35,547 nt of DNA, from contig WJMA01000062.1 in NCBI GenBank assembly GCA_014728175.1, positions 70,914 to 106,460 on the forward strand, given 5' to 3'. The DNA is from Candidatus Fermentibacterota bacterium (lineage in GTDB: Bacteria > Fermentibacterota > Fermentibacteria > Fermentibacterales > JCC-6). This document shows positions 1 through 8,498 of the stretch, in pieces. Made by a program: the position numbers and the translations under genes. Under the pieces are notes generated by a model, which saw nothing but the letters and a program-made list of their open reading frames with translations, searched no databases and was not told the DNA's origin. Positions within the stretch are counted from its first letter, which is position 1. Each line of letters begins with the position of its first letter.

Positions 1-152
1 ACCTCTTCCAGATAGACACTCAGACCGGAACGATCGAGAACGTGTACGACCTCGAGTACAATGTGATCAACGGCATACTCTCCATGAACGAAGGCATCTA
101 CCTCTTCGACGAGGAAGAAGACCTGCTGTACAGGTTCGAGGCTCCCCAGTGA
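1..152 (+). CDS. 3' end of an unknown protein (partial)
   Basis: An open frame enters from the left edge (first full codon at base 3) and ends with TGA at 150-152. About 49 residues are visible. They are acidic and beta-strand-like, with alternating hydrophobic residues and a Tyr-Leu-Phe-Asp-Glu-Glu run, as in the last blade of a propeller-like or extracellular protein. No catalytic motif is visible and I do not recognise the family. The next gene lies on the same strand with starts at 149-179, so the two are probably co-transcribed. Confidence 0.6.
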   Translation, partial: LFQIDTQTGTIENVYDLEYNVINGILSMNEGIYLFDEEEDLLYRFEAPQ

Positions 153-169
153 GGGTAATGAGGACCCCG

Positions 170-991
170 ATGAGAACGATGATACTCATCTGCTCGGCGG
201 CGGCTGTGTTCATAAGTTTTGCGCTTGCACAGGATTTCCCCCAAAGCCAGGCCGACACCCTGATCGCGATGATGGAGGCCGGCAAACCTCAGTGGGTGAT
301 TTCCTTCGTCCGGGGTTTCGAACCCGCCCAGCGGCTTCGGCTGTACCACTTCGCCCGCGAGGTCTTCCTGTTCGAACCCTGGGAAGGCAAGGACCTGGAC
401 GACCTGGTGACCATAGCAAACGCGGGTATCGAGGAGGCCATGGCCCAGGCCAAGGAGGCTCCCCGGGTTGCCGAGGTCATCAAGGCGTTCGTCGACCAGG
501 CGAACATCATGTCTTACAATCTGTCGGCCGACCTGGCCGATTGCTGGCCTGGAGACACACTTGTCAGGTACAGACGCCACTTCGAGCGGGGATTGTCGGC
601 CGCCCTGCAGTGCGTGGAGTGGCGGATCGAGCTGGAGAAGGGCCCCTACCCTCTCTACTCCGCCTACTGGGCGGCGGGTATGCACCAGCTGTCGCTGGGA
701 AGGTACCAGCAGGCGCTGTACACCTTGAACCAGGCCCTCAACCACGCCCAGCAGCATACGATCGACTCGGGTTTGCCCCTGGGCCTCTGCCCGGAGGCCG
801 GCTTCGATCTGATATTGGCCCACGGCTATCTGGGCGTCGCCCTGGTGATGTGCGGAGATACCGACGACCAGTACGAGCTGGCCATGGAAGCCTTCGAGGA
901 GGGTATCGAGCAGTTCCCTGACCGGGCCGACGACTACAGGTTCGGTATGGAGCAGCTGCGGAGAGTCAGGGCTCGGATCATCGGGGAGTAA
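170..991 (+). CDS. Exported TPR-like helical protein
   Basis: The N-terminus is a Sec signal peptide (MRTMILIC then a hydrophobic Ala/Phe stretch ending SFALA, cleavage before QDFPQ). The mature part is all helical. Two segments look like tetratricopeptide repeats: one near the middle (YWAAGMHQLSLGRYQQALYT) and one near the C-terminus (HGYLGVALVMCGD followed by AMEAFEEGIEQFP). It is probably a periplasmic scaffold, with no enzymatic motif. Starts are possible at GTG 149, which overlaps the preceding stop, at ATG 158 and at ATG 170. I chose 170 because TGAGGA lies six bases upstream and the signal peptide then begins cleanly. Function unknown. Confidence 0.7.
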   Translation: MRTMILICSAAAVFISFALAQDFPQSQADTLIAMMEAGKPQWVISFVRGFEPAQRLRLYHFAREVFLFEPWEGKDLDDLVTIANAGIEEAMAQAKEAPRVAEVIKAFVDQANIMSYNLSADLADCWPGDTLVRYRRHFERGLSAALQCVEWRIELEKGPYPLYSAYWAAGMHQLSLGRYQQALYTLNQALNHAQQHTIDSGLPLGLCPEAGFDLILAHGYLGVALVMCGDTDDQYELAMEAFEEGIEQFPDRADDYRFGMEQLRRVRARIIGE

Positions 992-1006
992 ATACGGTCT
1001 GGAATA

Positions 1007-2332
1007 TCAGAAATAACCCAGGCTGCGAATTATTCTTTCGTGCTCCTCCCCCAAACCTTCCAGTATGGGAGGCAAAACCTTGGGAGGGCTCGAGTAGTAG
1101 TAGAGAGCCGCCTCGAGCAGTGAGCTGTCCGGAGGTAGCTCCGATTGCTCTAGCGGGTCTTCGGACAGATCGTAGGTTACCGAGCTGTCGGTCCTCCCAT
1201 CATAGATCAGCTTCGAATCGCCCCGAAGCACCGAGACAGTTTTTCTGTTGACCAGCCCTTCCTCGCACCAGCAGTCGGGGGTGGCTCCCCCCGACGGTAT
1301 GGTTCTTCCTCTCGGACTGCGTCCGGGACGTAGAGCGACTCCGTCCAGGTTCGAAGGGATCTCCACATCCAGAAGCGAAAGAACGGTAGGCATAACGTCT
1401 ATCGAGCCCACCACCGCCGAATCCACCACTCCCCTGGGTACGCCCGGCCCCGATATTATCAGCGGAACGTGAAGCACCTCCTGATAGAGCGTTACGCCAT
1501 GCTCGATCCATCCATGCTCCAGGAACTCCTCGCCGTGATCGGCGGTAATCACGATTATGGTGCTGTCCGCGCGGCCCATCTCTCCAAGGCCCTGCAGGAG
1601 CCTGTGGAGGTTCCGGTCCACCCAGGCTATCTCCCCGTCGTAGAGGTCGATGTAGGTATCGACGTTTTGCGGGTCGTAAAGCTCATGCGCCTCCTTGTCC
1701 ACGTCCCAAAAGAATCTCGCTACGCTGTCCGCCCGCAGGAAGAGGCTCCGGTACTCCCCCGGGGGACGATAGGGCGCGTGTACATCGAACAGATGTACGA
1801 CTACGGCGAATCTTTCTCCTTGCTCCAGGCCGGACAGCCAATCCAAGACCATGTCGACGGTGGTTTCCGCCCTTCCGTGACCCGCATCAACGCAATCGAA
1901 CATCCCGAAACCCCTGTGAAACCCGTAAAGCTGGCTGCACCAATGGCAGTTCATGAAAGCCGCAGTCCGGTAACCATGCTGGGAAAGTAACGTCGACAGG
2001 GTGGGCAGCTCGGGTGAGAGCGCCGTCAATGCTCCTACGGTTTTTCTGGTTCCGTGGGATTTGACCGTCTGACCGGTCATGATACTGGCCATGGAGGGAA
2101 GGGTCCACGGAGCCTGCGCCTGCGCCCTCAGCCAGAGGGTTCCCGACGACGCTAGGCTGTCGATCACCGGAGAGGTGTCACGGTGATAGCCGTAGCAACC
2201 CAGATGGTCGCTTCTAAGTGCGTCGATCACCACCAGAAGAACGTTGGGCCGGGCCTGCCCCCCGCAGGATACGGCCAACATCCAGAACGCAACCGCGAAC
2301 AATCCGCTTCGCCTCACGAACCCTCTCCTCAT
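1007..2332 (-). CDS. Sulfatase/alkaline-phosphatase superfamily hydrolase, probable lipoprotein
   Basis: This 441-residue protein has a signal peptide ending LAVSC (Cys23), a plausible though imperfect lipobox. The fold signatures of the sulfatase superfamily follow: a metal-binding Asp37 in VVIDALRSDHLGCYGY, the active-site loop WTLPSMASIMTG (Thr77 to Ser80), and the second metal motif TADHGEE (Asp265, His266) followed by HG and VPLIISGPG. True sulfatases have Cys or Ser at the position of Thr77 (C/S-x-P-S-R), which is converted to formylglycine. Here it is Thr-Leu-Pro-Ser-Met, so a formylglycine sulfatase is unlikely. A phosphohydrolase or phosphotransferase-like reaction with a Thr nucleophile fits better. 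The substrate cannot be told. GGAG lies 7-8 bases before the ATG. It is convergent with the TPR-like gene. Confidence 0.88.
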   Translation of the reverse strand: MRRGFVRRSGLFAVAFWMLAVSCGGQARPNVLLVVIDALRSDHLGCYGYHRDTSPVIDSLASSGTLWLRAQAQAPWTLPSMASIMTGQTVKSHGTRKTVGALTALSPELPTLSTLLSQHGYRTAAFMNCHWCSQLYGFHRGFGMFDCVDAGHGRAETTVDMVLDWLSGLEQGERFAVVVHLFDVHAPYRPPGEYRSLFLRADSVARFFWDVDKEAHELYDPQNVDTYIDLYDGEIAWVDRNLHRLLQGLGEMGRADSTIIVITADHGEEFLEHGWIEHGVTLYQEVLHVPLIISGPGVPRGVVDSAVVGSIDVMPTVLSLLDVEIPSNLDGVALRPGRSPRGRTIPSGGATPDCWCEEGLVNRKTVSVLRGDSKLIYDGRTDSSVTYDLSEDPLEQSELPPDSSLLEAALYYYSSPPKVLPPILEGLGEEHERIIRSLGYF

Positions 2333-2365
2333 GCAATACTCCGACAGTCAATATACCAACCCCTC

Positions 2366-2385
2366 GGGGACGTTCCTAACTTTTT
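2366..2385 (-). repeat. Short dispersed repeat AGGAACGTCCC, copy 1
   Basis: On the minus strand this reads AAAAAGTTAGGAACGTCCCC. It matches the copies at 17704-17725 and 22164-22188, which share a core close to AAAGGTTTAGGAACGTCCCT. It lies in the intergenic region upstream of the sulfatase-like gene. I see no longer inverted-repeat element around it. Confidence 0.5.
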
Positions 2386-2559
2386 CCCCTTCTAACGGAT
2401 TCGTATTGGTCAATCTTGGGCCAAAGGCGGCAAGACAGGGCGTAACGTAACAATGTACCATCGCCCTGGGACCTTCCTTGGCGCCCTACCGGAGCGCAGA
2501 GGTTGACCGGTTGCCGGGAGATGCAGTAAGTCTGTACCCTATCGAAGGGAAAGCAACAC

Positions 2560-3078
2560 ATGGCCAGAATAGCGGCAATCGTGGAGGACATGTTCGAGGA
2601 CTCGGAGTACCTGCATCCGGTGGAGGCCTTCGAGAAGAACGGGCACCGAGTAATCAACGTGGGTATGAAGAAGGGCAAAACCGTTCGGGGCAAGAAGCAG
2701 GGGACCGAGGTTCGGATCGACGAATCGATTGAGGCGGTCTCTCCCGCCGACTTCGATGCGTTGCTCATCCCGGGCGGTTACTCCCCGGACAAACTGCGCG
2801 CCCATTCCGCTCCGGTCTCTTTCGTGCGGGATTTCGTGGTAGGCGGCAAGCCCGTGTTCATGATATGCCACGGCCCACAGCTGCTCATTACCGCAGACGT
2901 CTTGCGGGGCCGCAGGGCAACCGGATGGAAATCCATTGCCCAGGATATCCGGAACGCCGGAGCGGAATACGTGGACGCCGAGGTGGTCAGCGACGGCAAC
3001 CTTCTCTCCAGCCGTCACCCCGGAGACCTTAAGGCCTTCACCGAGAGCGCTATACGGCAACTCTCGAAGGGTGAGTGA
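2560..3078 (+). CDS. DJ-1/PfpI family protein (glutamine amidotransferase-like fold)
   Basis: This 172-residue protein has the standard length of the PfpI/YhbO type. The nucleophile elbow is MICHGPQLL, with Cys103 and His104. The conserved acidic residues near the start (FEDSEYLHP, Glu13/Glu16) and the DALLIPGGYSPDKLR loop are present. Members act as intracellular proteases, glyoxalases or deglycases; the sequence cannot decide between these. It is the first gene of a three-gene run with nicotinamidase (7-base gap) and nicotinate phosphoribosyltransferase, which suggests a role in stress or metabolite repair alongside NAD salvage. GAAGGGA lies about ten bases before the ATG. Confidence 0.93.
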   Translation: MARIAAIVEDMFEDSEYLHPVEAFEKNGHRVINVGMKKGKTVRGKKQGTEVRIDESIEAVSPADFDALLIPGGYSPDKLRAHSAPVSFVRDFVVGGKPVFMICHGPQLLITADVLRGRRATGWKSIAQDIRNAGAEYVDAEVVSDGNLLSSRHPGDLKAFTESAIRQLSKGE

Positions 3079-3085
3079 CAATCGC

Positions 3086-3709
3086 ATGAAGGCCCTGATC
3101 GTAGTGGACGTACAGAACGACTTTTGCCCCGGCGGCGCGTTGGCAGTGCCGGACGGAGACCGCATTATCCCGGTCATCAACCGGATCTCCCCGCGTTTCC
3201 CCGTAGTGGTTCTCACCCAGGACTGGCATCCGGAAGGCCATGTCTCGTTCGCCACATCCCACCAAGGCGCCGAACCCGGACAGACTGTCACCCTGGAGGA
3301 CGGCACGGATCAGATGTTATGGCCCGACCACTGCGTAAGGGGAACCAAGGGCGCAGAGCTTCACCAACGATTGGAAACCAATACTGCATCCCTGATCCTG
3401 AGGAAGGGGATGAACGTCTCGTTGGACTCCTACTCGGCATTCATGGAAAACGATCGTAGCACCCGGACCGGTCTGGAAGGCTACCTCAGGGAACGGAACG
3501 TCGATCAGGTATACGTCGCCGGCCTGGCCCTTGACTACTGCGTTCTTTTCACCGCCACAGACTGCAGCAGACTAGGCTTCGACACGGTTCTGGTACGAGA
3601 CGCCACCAGGGGCGTGGGTATCCCAGAGGGATCGGTAGAAAGAGCGCTGGAGAAGATGAAAGAGGCCTCGGTGAGAATGGTCGACTCCGGGGAAATCGCC
3701 GCGGAATGA
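3086..3709 (+). CDS. pncA: Nicotinamidase
   Basis: It hydrolyses nicotinamide to nicotinate and ammonia in NAD salvage and is cytoplasmic. Counting from ATG 3086 the protein has 207 residues and every expected catalytic element: the triad Asp8 (VVDVQNDF), Lys107 (ILRKGMN) and Cys152 (ALDYCV), and the metal ligands Asp46, His48 and His82 (TQDWHPEGH, WPDHCV). The frame stays open upstream to 2936, but that part overlaps the DJ-1 gene in another frame and has no family similarity, so ATG 3086 is the start. Its TGA overlaps the ATG of the next gene by four bases (ATGA). Confidence 0.95.
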   Translation: MKALIVVDVQNDFCPGGALAVPDGDRIIPVINRISPRFPVVVLTQDWHPEGHVSFATSHQGAEPGQTVTLEDGTDQMLWPDHCVRGTKGAELHQRLETNTASLILRKGMNVSLDSYSAFMENDRSTRTGLEGYLRERNVDQVYVAGLALDYCVLFTATDCSRLGFDTVLVRDATRGVGIPEGSVERALEKMKEASVRMVDSGEIAAE

Positions 3710-5181
3710 CTATAGGGCCCGTCCGGTCCGGTCTGTTTACCGACCTCTACGAGCTTACCATGGCCCAGGGCTACTTCGTTTTGCATCCGGATCGGAGAGC
3801 GGTCTTCGACATGTTCTTCCGAAGCTGCCCCTTCGACGGCGGCTACACGGTATGCGCGGGAATAGCCCCCCTCCTGGAATCGCTTTCCAATCTGCGTTTC
3901 TCCGATGACGAGATAGAGTATCTGGATGGCCTGGGGACGTTCGACGAGGACTTTCTGGACTATCTGGCCGGCTTCCGCTTCAAGGGAAACGTCTATGCCG
4001 TCCCGGAAGGCTCGCTGTTGTTCCCCGACGAGCCGATGTTGAGGATCCACGGCAATATAATCGAGGCCCAGATCGTAGAGAGCTTGGTCCTGAACACGGT
4101 CAATTTCCAAACGCTCATAGCCACCAAGGCCTCCCGCATAGTCGACGTCGCCGGCGAAACCAAGGTCCTGGAGTTCGGCCTCCGCCGCTCTCAGGGAGCC
4201 GACGGCTCAATCTCCGCGGTCAGGGCGGCGGCCATAGGTGGCGTAGACGGAACGTCCAACGTGTTGGCGGGAAAACTTTTCGACATACCGGTCATGGGAA
4301 CCATGGCCCACAGCTGGATCATGAGCTTCGAGTCGGAGCTAGAATCGTTCCGGGCCTACGCCCGGCAGTACCCGGACAATTGCATACTCCTGGTCGACAC
4401 CTACGACACGATTGAATCGGGAATACCCAACGCCATAGAGGTTCTCTCCGAGCTCAAGTCCCAGGGCCGGAACGGCACCATGGGCATCCGTCTGGACAGC
4501 GGCGACCTGGATTACCTGAGCACCAGGGCCCGGAGCATGCTGGACGAGGCGAACCTAGAGGACGCACTTATAGTCGCCTCCAACCAATTGGACGAGCGGG
4601 TGATCGAACAGATACGCAGCTCGGGAGACAACGTGGACGCCTGGGGAGTCGGAACCAAGCTGGCCACCGGCTGGGGCGACCCGGCACTGGACGGTGTGTA
4701 CAAGCTGGCGGCCGTATCCGAGGGATCCGAGATCCAGCCCCGGATGAAGCTCTCCGACCATCCGGAGAAGACCACTAACCCGGGGGTCAAGAACGTACTG
4801 CGTTTCGTAAACGACAACGAATCGCCCCTGGCCGACCTCGTATGTCTGGAGGAGGAGATTCCCGAGTTGCTAAGGCAGGTGAAGGAGCACCGTCCGATCA
4901 GGCTGAATCACCCCGTGGTGGAGTACGAGGGTATCACCCTTGAAGACTACAGTACCGCAAGGCCCCTTCTGCAGCCCATGATGAAGGAGGGAAAACCCAT
5001 TGGCCGGCAGCCATCCGTCGAAGAGCTCTCCCGAAGGCGCCGCTCGGAAGTGAAAAAGCTTCATCCTACCTTCAGAAGGCTGCTCAACCCCCACGTGTAC
5101 AAGGTCAGCCTTTCCGACAAACTGGCCTTGCTCAAGATGGAAATGATCCGCAACCGGGGACGGGGGAACGATAAATCCTGA
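3706..5181 (+). CDS. pncB: Nicotinate phosphoribosyltransferase
   Basis: It converts nicotinate and PRPP to nicotinate mononucleotide with ATP, the step after nicotinamidase in the Preiss-Handler pathway. The 491 residues fit the long bacterial NAPRT type. Landmarks are GLFTDLYELTMAQGYF at the N-terminus, EFGLRRSQGADG with SAVRAAAIGGVDGTSN in the middle, the His of GTMAHSWIMSF (the usual phosphorylated His), LLVDTYDT, GIRLDSGDL and GVGTKLATG. It is translationally coupled to pncA by a four-base overlap. A GC-rich inverted repeat follows it at 5195-5226. Confidence 0.95.
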   Translation: MTIGPVRSGLFTDLYELTMAQGYFVLHPDRRAVFDMFFRSCPFDGGYTVCAGIAPLLESLSNLRFSDDEIEYLDGLGTFDEDFLDYLAGFRFKGNVYAVPEGSLLFPDEPMLRIHGNIIEAQIVESLVLNTVNFQTLIATKASRIVDVAGETKVLEFGLRRSQGADGSISAVRAAAIGGVDGTSNVLAGKLFDIPVMGTMAHSWIMSFESELESFRAYARQYPDNCILLVDTYDTIESGIPNAIEVLSELKSQGRNGTMGIRLDSGDLDYLSTRARSMLDEANLEDALIVASNQLDERVIEQIRSSGDNVDAWGVGTKLATGWGDPALDGVYKLAAVSEGSEIQPRMKLSDHPEKTTNPGVKNVLRFVNDNESPLADLVCLEEEIPELLRQVKEHRPIRLNHPVVEYEGITLEDYSTARPLLQPMMKEGKPIGRQPSVEELSRRRRSEVKKLHPTFRRLLNPHVYKVSLSDKLALLKMEMIRNRGRGNDKS

Positions 5182-5194
5182 ATAATACGCACTA

Positions 5195-5226
5195 GCGCCG
5201 GCCATCCGATTGACATTCCCCGGCGC
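5195..5226. terminator. GC-rich inverted repeat after pncB (possible terminator)
   Basis: GCGCCGG at 5195-5201 pairs with CCGGCGC at 5220-5226 around an 18-base loop. No T-run follows, so it is not a classical intrinsic terminator. A TTGACA hexamer inside the loop (5210-5215) could instead be the -35 of a promoter for the next gene, with only a weak -10 (TAGCGT) behind it. Confidence 0.3.
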
Positions 5227-5302
5227 CCTACGGTAGCGTCCCCACCGACAAAACGGGGCCACAGGCGCCTAGCGGACCGACGATTCATAGTTACGGAGCC
5301 GG

Positions 5303-6697
5303 ATGAATTTCGTTCTGGTATATCCCAGGTTCGACTACGGGGGCGGAATCCTGGACGAGGAGCCCCTGGGAATCCTGTACATCGCCTCCAGCCTGAAAGC
5401 CGCCGGACATGCCGTTAGCGTGGTCGACCTCACATTCGAGACGGACCTGAGACCGTTCTCCTCCGAGTTCACCTCCGCCGACGTTATAGCCTTCGGCTTC
5501 ACCTCCCCCCTCTTCGGCAGAGCGAAGAGGGTTCTGGATTTCGTTCGCTCGGTGGTGGGTAATAAGCCGGTGGTGGCGGGTGGGGTGCATTCGACCATAC
5601 TGCCCGAAGAGGTGCTTGAAGCCGGGTTCGACTACGCATTCGTGGGCGAGGCTGAGAGATCCATAGTGGAGTTTGCCGACCGCCTGGCCGAGGGGGCCGA
5701 GCGGCAAACGCCGGGCGTGGTTTACTCACATCGGGGAGAACTGACGAAGAACCCGCGTCCGCCCTTCGTGGAGGACCTGGACACCATTCCCTTCCCCGAC
5801 CGCACTCTGATCGATTACGACAGGTACAAGAAAGAGGGCGGTCTCAACCAAATAGGCATGATCGCCACCCGGGGATGCCCTTTCAGATGCAGCTTCTGCA
5901 AGCCCACGCTGGACACCCTTTTCGGAAAAATGAGGAAAAGGTCACCGGAGAACGTGGTGAAGGAGATCGAGCAGGTACAGGATCGGTTCGGATCGGGCGT
6001 GGGCATCTTCTTCAAAGACGATACCATGTCGCTTCTGGGCAAGACCTGGTTCGAAGGATTAGAGCAAGCTCTATCTGCCAAAGACCTCTCCCCCACCTGG
6101 CATTGCAGCGCCCGGGTGGATACGGTCAATCCCGAGCTGCTGTCCATCATGAGGCGCTGTGGCTGCCGGGTCGTAAGTTTCGGCATCGAGTCCGGCTCCC
6201 GGCGGATACTGGATTTCTACAGGAAGGATATCACCCCCCGGCAGGTAGAGGACGCCTTCCGCTGGAGCAGAGAGACCGGTATCCAGGCCACCGCCAACGT
6301 CATTCTCGGCGCCCCAGACGAGAGGCGTGAGGAACTGCAGCAGACCTACGACCTTCTTAGGCGCATCCGGCCCGACGACATCTACGTCTACTTCTGCTCC
6401 GCCCTTCCCCAGACCGATATGTACAAGGATATCATGGAGGCGGGATGCCTCCGGGAGATGTCCGACCCTGAAGAGTTCGACAACGTCAAAAGCAAGAGCC
6501 GGGGCAGTACAAACGTTATCCTGAAGAACCTGACCTACCAGGATCTGAAGGAGTACGAGAGACGGATAGAAAGGCTTAATTTCCGCAACAAGCTACTCTC
6601 CCCCAAAAGGCTGGCCTCCTGGGCCTGGAAAGCGATAAGCCAGCCGGGCCGCCTGGCCTCCCGGGTAAGATCGGTCCTTAGAAAGATCTTCGGTTAA
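5303..6697 (+). CDS. B12-binding-type radical SAM protein
   Basis: The N-terminal ~150 residues have the Rossmann-like cobalamin-binding fold of this class (YPRFDYGGG, EEPLGILYIASSLKAAGH, AGGVHSTILPEEVL), but the base-off B12 motif DxHxxG is not visible. The radical SAM core follows, with Cys192, Cys196 and Cys199 in ATRGCPFRCSFC for the 4Fe-4S cluster, then FFKDDTMSL, a conserved SFGIESGS and NVILGAPDE. Related proteins methylate or rearrange lipids, cofactors and natural products. The substrate here is unknown. GGAG lies just upstream of the ATG. The TIM-barrel gene starts six bases after the stop, so the two probably share a pathway. Confidence 0.88.
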   Translation: MNFVLVYPRFDYGGGILDEEPLGILYIASSLKAAGHAVSVVDLTFETDLRPFSSEFTSADVIAFGFTSPLFGRAKRVLDFVRSVVGNKPVVAGGVHSTILPEEVLEAGFDYAFVGEAERSIVEFADRLAEGAERQTPGVVYSHRGELTKNPRPPFVEDLDTIPFPDRTLIDYDRYKKEGGLNQIGMIATRGCPFRCSFCKPTLDTLFGKMRKRSPENVVKEIEQVQDRFGSGVGIFFKDDTMSLLGKTWFEGLEQALSAKDLSPTWHCSARVDTVNPELLSIMRRCGCRVVSFGIESGSRRILDFYRKDITPRQVEDAFRWSRETGIQATANVILGAPDERREELQQTYDLLRRIRPDDIYVYFCSALPQTDMYKDIMEAGCLREMSDPEEFDNVKSKSRGSTNVILKNLTYQDLKEYERRIERLNFRNKLLSPKRLASWAWKAISQPGRLASRVRSVLRKIFG

Positions 6698-6703
6698 GGT
6701 GCC

Positions 6704-7522
6704 GTGAACCTCTCCATGACCACCGACTACGTAGACTATAAAGACGACCCCGCCCTCAGGCTGCGCAAAATAGCAGACGCGGGTTTCTCCCACGTCCACT
6801 GGTGTCAGGAATGGTGCACCGATCACATCTACGACCGTGACCGGATCGACGCCATTGGCAAATATCTCGAAGAGAACGAATTGGAACTCCTGGACCTACA
6901 TGCGCCGCACGGTAGGGGCCTGGGTTGGGGAGCTACCGGCGGCTCTCAGAGAGAGAATGCGATACGCTGTATCCGAAACAGGATCCTCATGACCGGCCTC
7001 CTGGGCGGCGGGGCGGTAGTCATTCACTTGCCGGCCAGGCCTCCGGAACCGGTCGATTTGCCCGGGTGGCGGAAAGCTCTTCGCAGCTCGCTCGATGAGC
7101 TCCTTCCCTACTGCCGCCAGAATGCGGTGAGAATCGCTCTGGAAAACATGCCTGACGACGATTTCGAGGAGATCGAGCGTCTGTTGGAAAGCTACGAGCC
7201 GGACTTCTTGGGAATCTGTTACGACTCGGGTCACGGCAACATCGGTCGTGACGGCCTTTCTAACCTGCAGCGCAACAAGGACCGGCTTATAGCGGTTCAC
7301 TTCCACGACAACGAGGGTAGCCGGGACAGCCATTCCATTCCCTTCACGGGTACGGTCGACTGGAAGCGGCTGGCATCCATCATCGCATCGTCTTCCTACG
7401 GGGGCTGTGTCAGCCTGGAATCGAACATGCGGGGCATGGACGTAGACGAGGACGAGTACCTACGAGACGCCTTCGGCGCCGGAGTACGTCTGGCCAGGAT
7501 GATTCGTAGGGCCGGAGAATAG
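6704..7522 (+). CDS. Sugar phosphate isomerase/epimerase-like TIM-barrel protein
   Basis: This 272-residue protein belongs to the AP endonuclease 2/xylose isomerase-like superfamily. Typical strand-end metal ligands are visible: DLHAPHG, VVIHLP, IALENMPDDD, ICYDSGHGN and AVHFHDNEG, followed by HSIPFTGTVDWKRL and CVSLESN. Substrates in this family range from keto sugars to inositols, so the reaction is not assignable. The start is GTG 6704, with AAGGTG upstream and six bases between it and the radical SAM stop. An ABC transporter follows 13 bases downstream. The shared transcription unit suggests synthesis and export of one compound, which is inference. Confidence 0.88.
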   Translation: MNLSMTTDYVDYKDDPALRLRKIADAGFSHVHWCQEWCTDHIYDRDRIDAIGKYLEENELELLDLHAPHGRGLGWGATGGSQRENAIRCIRNRILMTGLLGGGAVVIHLPARPPEPVDLPGWRKALRSSLDELLPYCRQNAVRIALENMPDDDFEEIERLLESYEPDFLGICYDSGHGNIGRDGLSNLQRNKDRLIAVHFHDNEGSRDSHSIPFTGTVDWKRLASIIASSSYGGCVSLESNMRGMDVDEDEYLRDAFGAGVRLARMIRRAGE

Positions 7523-7535
7523 GGATGGGGGTTTT

Positions 7536-8498
7536 TTGAGTTTTTTGAAAAACGTCCCGCCGGTGGTAAGGGTCGAGAATCTGAAGAAGAGCTATTCCGA
7601 CACCCAGGCCGTCGACGACATTTCCTTCCAGATCCACCGTGGAGAGATCCTGGGCATACTGGGGCCCAACGGATCGGGCAAAACCACCACGATCAAATCC
7701 ATACTAGGTCTCATCACCTTCGACTACGGCTCGATCAGAGTTATGGGCATGGACGTGACCAAATCCAGGCACAGGATGCTCTGGCACGTGGGAGCGGTCC
7801 TGGAGGGAGCCAGAAACGTCTACTGGCATCTCTCTCCCGAGGAGAACCTCACCTACTTCGCCGGCATTAGGGGGCTGTCGAAAGGCAGGATCTCTTCCAG
7901 GATAGATGATCTTCTTCAGCGGCTCGACCTGGCGGAGGTAAGAAAAAAGGAGCTCCGCAAGTTCTCCAGCGGCATGAAGCAGAAGGTGGCCCTAGCCTCC
8001 TCTTTGGTCCACGACCCGGAGATCCTGCTTCTGGACGAGCCCACGCTGGGTCTGGACGTGGAAACCTCATCCGAGGTCAAGAAGATGCTTCTGGACCTGG
8101 CCGGAAACGAAGGCAAGACCCTGCTGATAACCTCTCACGACATGTCGTTCGTGGAGTCCATCTGCGACCGGGTACTCATCATCAAGGAGGGCCGCATCAT
8201 ATCCCACGAGACCATGGAGAGCCTGAGGAAGAAGTTCTCCAAGAAGGTCTATCTGATACGCACGGAGCGGGAGATACCCGATGCCTGCGTGGCGGCCATC
8301 AGCGGCATCTGCCAGGTTTCCTTCGATGACATGGAAGAGGGAGGCTGCATGCTGAGCATGTCCATGGCGGACGTAGCCACGCTGCACAGGATAATGGACG
8401 AGTTGGAAAGCGCGGGAGTGGGAATGGTGGACCTGAAGGTGGTGGAGAGCAACCTGGAGGACATCTTCCTCGACCTGGTCAGGCGGATATGGCAATAG
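7536..8498 (+). CDS. ABC transporter ATP-binding protein (ABC-2 exporter type)
   Basis: This is the cytoplasmic ATPase of a two-component exporter. It has Walker A GPNGSGKTT (about residue 43), signature FSSGMKQKVALA, Walker B ILLLDEPTLGLD and switch TSHD. The ~100-residue C-terminal extension is normal for the drug/lipid/polysaccharide-type ABC-2 ATPases. The apparent start is TTG 7536 with a G-rich stretch (GGATGGGGG) about four bases upstream. The alternative GTG 7563 would remove nine residues before the conserved VRVENLKKSY. It overlaps the permease gene by ten bases. Confidence 0.93.
   Translation: MSFLKNVPPVVRVENLKKSYSDTQAVDDISFQIHRGEILGILGPNGSGKTTTIKSILGLITFDYGSIRVMGMDVTKSRHRMLWHVGAVLEGARNVYWHLSPEENLTYFAGIRGLSKGRISSRIDDLLQRLDLAEVRKKELRKFSSGMKQKVALASSLVHDPEILLLDEPTLGLDVETSSEVKKMLLDLAGNEGKTLLITSHDMSFVESICDRVLIIKEGRIISHETMESLRKKFSKKVYLIRTEREIPDACVAAISGICQVSFDDMEEGGCMLSMSMADVATLHRIMDELESAGVGMVDLKVVESNLEDIFLDLVRRIWQ

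Noticed and set aside
2936-3085. Fifty-residue N-terminal extension of nicotinamidase
   Set aside because: It overlaps the DJ-1 gene in another frame, has no family similarity, and ATG 3086 gives the standard N-terminus KALIVVDVQNDF.
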